Source: Verrucomicrobiota bacterium (GTDB lineage Bacteria; Verrucomicrobiota; Verrucomicrobiia; Limisphaerales; CAZBKV01). From it: a stretch of DNA of 9,252 bases. The position numbers and the translations under genes are program-made. The DNA lies in the NCBI GenBank assembly GCA_021160185.1, contig JAGHDA010000406.1, positions 1 through 9,252 on the forward strand. Direction: 5' to 3'. Below the pieces are notes generated by a model. That model was not told the origin of the DNA. It made no database searches and saw nothing but the letters and a program-made list of their open reading frames with translations. Positions within the stretch are counted from its first letter, which is position 1. Each line of letters starts with the position of its first letter. Positions 6,301 to 9,252 of this stretch are shown piece by piece.

Positions 6301-8686
6301 GCCGAGCGGCTTTTTGCTGCGGCTCTTCCCTCACGGCGGCACGATTTATTACACCACGGACGGCTCCGATCCGCGCTTGCCGGGCGGAGCGATTAACCCT
6401 GCCGCGCGCGTCTACAGCGGGTCGATCGTGATTGATCGAAACATGAAGGTGGTCGCCAGGGCGTACTCGCAGGGCAAATGGAGCGGCCCGGCCGCAGGAT
6501 CGTTCATGGTCCGGCGGCTCCCCCTCCGAATCGTGGAGATCATGTATCATCCTCCGGCTTCTCTTGCGCCCGCCGGGACGGATCCGGATGAGCTGGAGTA
6601 CCTGGAATTGGTCAACATCGGTCAAGCGGAGCTGGACTTGAAAGGATTTCGCCTAACAAAAGGCGTCCTGTTCGATTTCAGCACGGGCGCGGTGAGCCGT
6701 CTCGGGCCGGGCGAGCGAGTGGCGGTGGTCGCGAACGAGGCCTTGTTCCGTCAGGTGTATGGGGATGGAGCCAAGGTCGCCGGGGAATATGCCAAGCGTC
6801 TTTCGAACCAGGGCGAAGAGTTGGTCCTGACCGGCCCGGCGGACGAGGAGGCGCAACGTCTCCGATATAAGGACGGATGGCAGCCGGCGACTGACGGCGT
6901 GGGCTTCGCCCTTGTGGCCGCGGCGCCTGACCTGCGCTCGGACTTGTGGCGGGATCGGCGCGCATGGCGGACCGGATCGGTTTTCGGCGGGACGCCCGGC
7001 GCGGAGGAGCCGCCTCCGCCCGATATCCCCAAGGTGGTCATCAACGAAGCTCTTGCGCACACCGATCCCCCTGATGAGGACGCGATCGAGCTCTTCAACC
7101 CCGGCGCCGCCGAGGCGGACGTTTCGGGCTGGTACTTGTCGGACGATTTCCGAACCCCGAAGTATCGGCTTCCCCCGGGCAGCGTGCTCCCGCCGGGCGG
7201 GTTCCTGGCGGTCGGGGAATCGCAGTTCAACGCCCCCGAGCAAGGGACCAATCGATTCCAGCTTCGATCCGCCGGGGACGAGCTCTACCTCTTTTCCGCC
7301 GATGCGGAAGGGCGTCTGACCGGCTATGTGCACGGCTTCTCTTTTGGGGGGAGCCTCAACGGCGTTTCTTTCGGGCGATATGTCAACAGCGCCGGAGAAG
7401 AGCTTTTTGTTCCCCAGATCGCGCCCACACTGGGAACGACCAACGCCGGACCGCGCGTCGGCCCGGTGATAATCAGCGAAGTGATGTATCATCCGCCGGA
7501 CGTCTTTACCAATCAGGCGTATTGGGACAATGAAGAGGAAGAATACATTGAGCTGTGGAATCTGGCTGACGCGCCGACGCCTCTCTTTGATCCCAACGCG
7601 CCGACCAATGTCTGGCGGCTTCGGGGCGGGGTTCGCTTCATGTTTCCCACCAACACGTGGCTCGAGCCGGGCGAGCGGGTCCTGGTGACTTCGTTCAGCC
7701 CCACCAACACGGCCTTGCTGACCCGCTTCCGAACCCGCTACGGCGTTTCCGGCGAAACCCGCCTTTTCGGTCCCTATGCGGGCAAGCTTTCCAATGGGGG
7801 CGAGACCCTGGAATTGGCGCGGCCGGACCAGGTTCGCTTTTACACGAACAACCCCATCACGATCCGTATTGCGGTGGATCGGGTGAGCTATGAAGACGGC
7901 GAACTTTGGCCTGCGGGCGCCGACGGGACGGGCTTGGCCCTCCAACGCGCGCCGGAGACGGCTTTCGGCGACGACCCGGCTTCCTGGATCGCCGCGCCTC
8001 CTTCGCCGGGCGAGCCTCCGCCCGCGGGCGCTCTGCCGCGGATCCTTTCCCAGCCTGACGATGTGATGACCGAATCGGGCCATGACGTCCGGCTTGCCTT
8101 TGCGGCCGAGTCAACGGCCGGCGCGTTGAGCTGCCAGTGGTTTGTCGACGGCAGCCTGATTCGCGGAGCTACCGAGCCCGTGTTGATCCTGACCAACGCG
8201 CAGCCTGAACAAAGCGGCGTCTACCAAGCGGCGGCCTTCAATGCCGCCGGGGCGGTCCAGACCCGGCCGATCCTCGTGCGCATCTTCCCGCGCGGCGGGG
8301 ACAGCGATTCGGACGGGATTTCGGACCTCTACGAAACCCTTTACGGCCTGGACACGATGGATCCTGCCGACGCGAACGAAGACGCGGACGGCGACGGCCA
8401 GAGCAACGGGGCCGAAGCGATTGCCGGCACGGATCCGTTCGATCCGGAAAGCCGCTTCCGCATCCAACGGTTGGAGGCCGGCGCCGCGCCGACCCTTCAT
8501 TTCCTCGGCGCGAGAAACCGAACCTACTCGGTCCTGTACACGGACGATCCTGTGAAAGGCCCCTGGCTGCTTCTCACGGATGTGCCGCCGCTCCCGGAGG
8601 CGGGCAACGACCTGGTGGAGATCAAGGTCACCGACGCAAGCAATCCGCTTCCGCCTCGGCGGTTCTATCGGCTCCAGGCTCGGTGA
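3371..8686 (+). CDS. Giant secreted CotH-kinase/lamin-tail multidomain protein (about 1771 residues)
   Basis: A signal peptide (1-24, ending GAAA) predicts export. Domains in order: jelly-roll/galactose-binding-like beta-sandwich (25-197; WRKPGFDDSSWPAG, ESDDGCVIWINGKE); Ig-like (201-300); lamin-tail LTD1 (302-444); chitobiase-like (450-529; IHYTLDGTVPT); CotH kinase (538 to about 965); second chitobiase-like (about 970-1048; IYYTTDGSDPR); LTD2 (1052 to about 1215); LTD3 (1221 to about 1360); LTD4 (1366 to about 1550); Ig-like (1556-1640); two acidic calcium-type loops (1644-1691); terminal domain (1692-1771) ending RRFYRLQAR. CotH landmarks are RGQTSAGFPKKPYNLEL (589-605), YKGIYVLLEKIKVDNNRVNI (677-696), GGYIVKKDK (711-719) and IWDWNLSFGN (827-836). 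Bacillus subtilis CotH is an atypical kinase of spore coat proteins; a phosphorylating role here is inferred. The last Asp of the usual WDxD motif is Asn831. No transmembrane anchor or LPXTG motif is seen at the C-terminus. The frame is open throughout. The start could instead be ATG 3338. The 3' end overlaps the convergent protease gene. Confidence 0.93.
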   Translation: MSRRFFAGAAGAGLLAILWSGAAATLIEKDAEWRYFKGVEEASSPDTTAWRKPGFDDSSWPAGRAPFFYDRGVGYEGNTELADMYGGYTCIYLRREFEVDDPSRYGALTISGESDDGCVIWINGKEAVRVNMGDGEPLHDWTSQPASGEPNLFHQELGQASDWLVPGKNVVAIQAFNASLNRSSDFLIDAELECELDVEPPQLVGLAPAAGLRVRELTAITVVFDDNVSGVDAADLLINGIPAASVVEHTPREYEFRFPEPPEGEVQVEWAADSGIRDAAGNPFGGGSWTYILDKSAPVAQVIISEFLAVNDHGIRDDDGNRSDWIELCNLGPEPANLQGWFLTDDASDLTKWRLPAVQLGVGQYLLVWASGKDRRDPNRPLHANFKLSAGGEYLALTEPRTNVVSAFAPAYPPQRPDISYGRDPVDPSVEGFFPTPTPGKPNAVGGEGFAPDPVFSLPGGVYTNQTLIVQISAPSGEIHYTLDGTVPTQDSPRYTDALRLAGSRIVMARVFQEGLLPSRVVENGYVLLDESAVGFSSNLPLLVIQPSSRNIPQDRRIPAHVVELRTRRGRASLLEQPGHMGLAQIEVRGQTSAGFPKKPYNLELDDPYGNDMEVPLLGLPAESDWVLYNPYSDKSFLNNFLAFELHEKMGHYAVRRRFCEVFVDDSSGRLQYPQDYKGIYVLLEKIKVDNNRVNIARLTPEMNQEPEISGGYIVKKDKNSPGDLSFSTSGGGGFSGQSLKCHEPKPREITDPQKRWIRDYLNNFEKSLYAVNWLQRTGTNHYSHYIDVASFVDNHWIVEFSKQIDGYRLSNYMSKDRGGKLKMEPIWDWNLSFGNADYLEGWRTQGWYYPLINENQHIWLRRLICGSTSGYAKNGDPDFLQAIADRWAVLRTNIFNPTNVCQRVDEIAAYLDEAKDRDFARWPRLNTRVWPNPSFYIAPTYRDIIEAKKRWIRGRFAWIDSQFLRSPELLHAGGPVPSGFLLRLFPHGGTIYYTTDGSDPRLPGGAINPAARVYSGSIVIDRNMKVVARAYSQGKWSGPAAGSFMVRRLPLRIVEIMYHPPASLAPAGTDPDELEYLELVNIGQAELDLKGFRLTKGVLFDFSTGAVSRLGPGERVAVVANEALFRQVYGDGAKVAGEYAKRLSNQGEELVLTGPADEEAQRLRYKDGWQPATDGVGFALVAAAPDLRSDLWRDRRAWRTGSVFGGTPGAEEPPPPDIPKVVINEALAHTDPPDEDAIELFNPGAAEADVSGWYLSDDFRTPKYRLPPGSVLPPGGFLAVGESQFNAPEQGTNRFQLRSAGDELYLFSADAEGRLTGYVHGFSFGGSLNGVSFGRYVNSAGEELFVPQIAPTLGTTNAGPRVGPVIISEVMYHPPDVFTNQAYWDNEEEEYIELWNLADAPTPLFDPNAPTNVWRLRGGVRFMFPTNTWLEPGERVLVTSFSPTNTALLTRFRTRYGVSGETRLFGPYAGKLSNGGETLELARPDQVRFYTNNPITIRIAVDRVSYEDGELWPAGADGTGLALQRAPETAFGDDPASWIAAPPSPGEPPPAGALPRILSQPDDVMTESGHDVRLAFAAESTAGALSCQWFVDGSLIRGATEPVLILTNAQPEQSGVYQAAAFNAAGAVQTRPILVRIFPRGGDSDSDGISDLYETLYGLDTMDPADANEDADGDGQSNGAEAIAGTDPFDPESRFRIQRLEAGAAPTLHFLGARNRTYSVLYTDDPVKGPWLLLTDVPPLPEAGNDLVEIKVTDASNPLPPRRFYRLQAR

Positions 8687-9242
8687 GCGAACGCGCCGCC
8701 CGCCGCTTGATCCAGAGGATCGCCACGAAGTCATGCAGCCCGTGGGCGACCGCAGGCGCGGCCACGCCGCCGAGGGCGACGGCCAGCCAGCCGAAATAAG
8801 CCCCGACCGCCGCGGTCGCCAGCGCGTAGCGGAGCGAGAGCGGATGGGCAAGGCCGAAAGCCGCCGCCGCCAGGAGGATCGCTCCGACCGGACCAATCCG
8901 GCTCTGGAGCCAACCCTGCAACGCGCCGCGGAAGAGAAGCTCCTCGCCGAGCCCGGCCAGCGCGCTGAGGACAGCCGCCTGGGGCGCGGTCCATCCGGCG
9001 AAAAGGGGAGCGATTTTCTCCAGCAAAAGCCGTCGGAGCGGTTCCAGCCGCCGAGGTTTGCGCCAAAGCATCCAGAAAAAGCCCGCCAGCGTAGGAATCG
9101 CGCCCGCCGCGCCCCAGAGCAGGGCGGAGCCGTTGCAGCCCAGAACCGCCCGCGGATCCTTGCCCGCGGCGGCCAGCCAGATCCAGGCCGCCGCCAGGAA
9201 CGCTGCTTCAAACGCGCAAGCCGCTCCGAATGAAATCCCCAT
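8628..9242 (-). CDS. CPBP family (CAAX/Abi-type) intramembrane metalloprotease
   Basis: The 204-residue membrane protein carries all three CPBP motifs in order: Glu100-Glu101-x-x-x-Arg105 (GEELLFRG), Phe129-x-x-x-His133 (FGLAHP), and His167-x-x-x-Asp171 (HGLHDF). The Glu and His residues are expected to bind the catalytic metal within the membrane. Hydrophobic segments lie at about 5-26, 38-60, 85-98, 117-133, 140-163 and 164-177. Family members cleave prenylated or other membrane proteins, and some confer bacteriocin immunity; the substrate here cannot be told. The ATG at 9242 follows a GGGGGAG run with no spacer, and the frame stays open to the window edge, so a start slightly upstream is possible. 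The last 19 codons, beyond the final helix, overlap the convergent giant gene by 59 bp. The tail (TEPGADRTAEAEADCLRR) is polar and has no recognisable motif. Confidence 0.9.
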   Translation of the reverse strand: MGISFGAACAFEAAFLAAAWIWLAAAGKDPRAVLGCNGSALLWGAAGAIPTLAGFFWMLWRKPRRLEPLRRLLLEKIAPLFAGWTAPQAAVLSALAGLGEELLFRGALQGWLQSRIGPVGAILLAAAAFGLAHPLSLRYALATAAVGAYFGWLAVALGGVAAPAVAHGLHDFVAILWIKRRAARSLTEPGADRTAEAEADCLRR

Positions 9243-9252
9243 CTCCCCCGAG

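Noticed and set aside
6653..8083. A 476-codon open frame antisense to the giant gene, with similar long antisense frames at 5576-6625, 4481-5386 and 3353-4309
   Set aside because: The translations are arginine-, glycine- and proline-rich with no domain, and lie opposite clear lamin-tail and CotH coding sequence; they reflect high GC.

Overview
The window is GC-rich and densely coding. It looks like chromosomal DNA from a member of the Verrucomicrobiota, most likely a Limisphaerales/Pedosphaera-like lineage, although Planctomycetota or Lentisphaerota cannot be fully excluded. The assignment rests on protein style: a pseudopilin with an H-X9-DG motif, a giant secreted protein combining lamin-tail, chitobiase-like and CotH domains, and a C-terminus ending in a 'RRFYRLQ' block. 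I recognise all three as typical of that phylum. No rRNA, tRNA, CRISPR array, transposase or phage gene is visible.

Layout from left to right: (1) 1-210 (+), the last 69 codons of a protein ending in an F5/8 type C (discoidin-like) domain. (2) 351-1883 (-), a complete APC-superfamily amino acid permease, converging on the first gene. (3) 1895-1934, a long near-perfect inverted repeat just upstream of the permease start. (4) 2035-2889 (-), a type II secretion/type IV pilus-like pseudopilin with the H-X9-DG signature, in the same direction as the permease. (5) 2890-3370, a gap of about 480 bp between divergent genes, holding an 18-bp-stem hairpin (3085-3131) and no credible gene. (6) 3371-8686 (+), one exported protein of about 1771 residues: signal peptide, beta-sandwich domain, Ig-like domain, four lamin-tail domains, two chitobiase-like domains, a CotH-type kinase domain, another Ig-like domain, two calcium-binding-type loops and a terminal phylum-style domain. 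(7) 8628-9242 (-), a CPBP (CAAX-type) intramembrane protease, overlapping the end of the giant gene tail to tail by 59 bp.

The genes do not form one obvious pathway. The common theme is the cell envelope: a secreted carbohydrate-binding-type protein, a pseudopilin, a huge extracellular protein with a kinase-like domain, an intramembrane protease and a nutrient permease. The divergent pseudopilin/CotH pair could share a control region, but no strong promoter can be read there. The most notable items are the CotH protein with its Asp-to-Asn variant motif, the two intergenic hairpins, and the convergent coding overlap.
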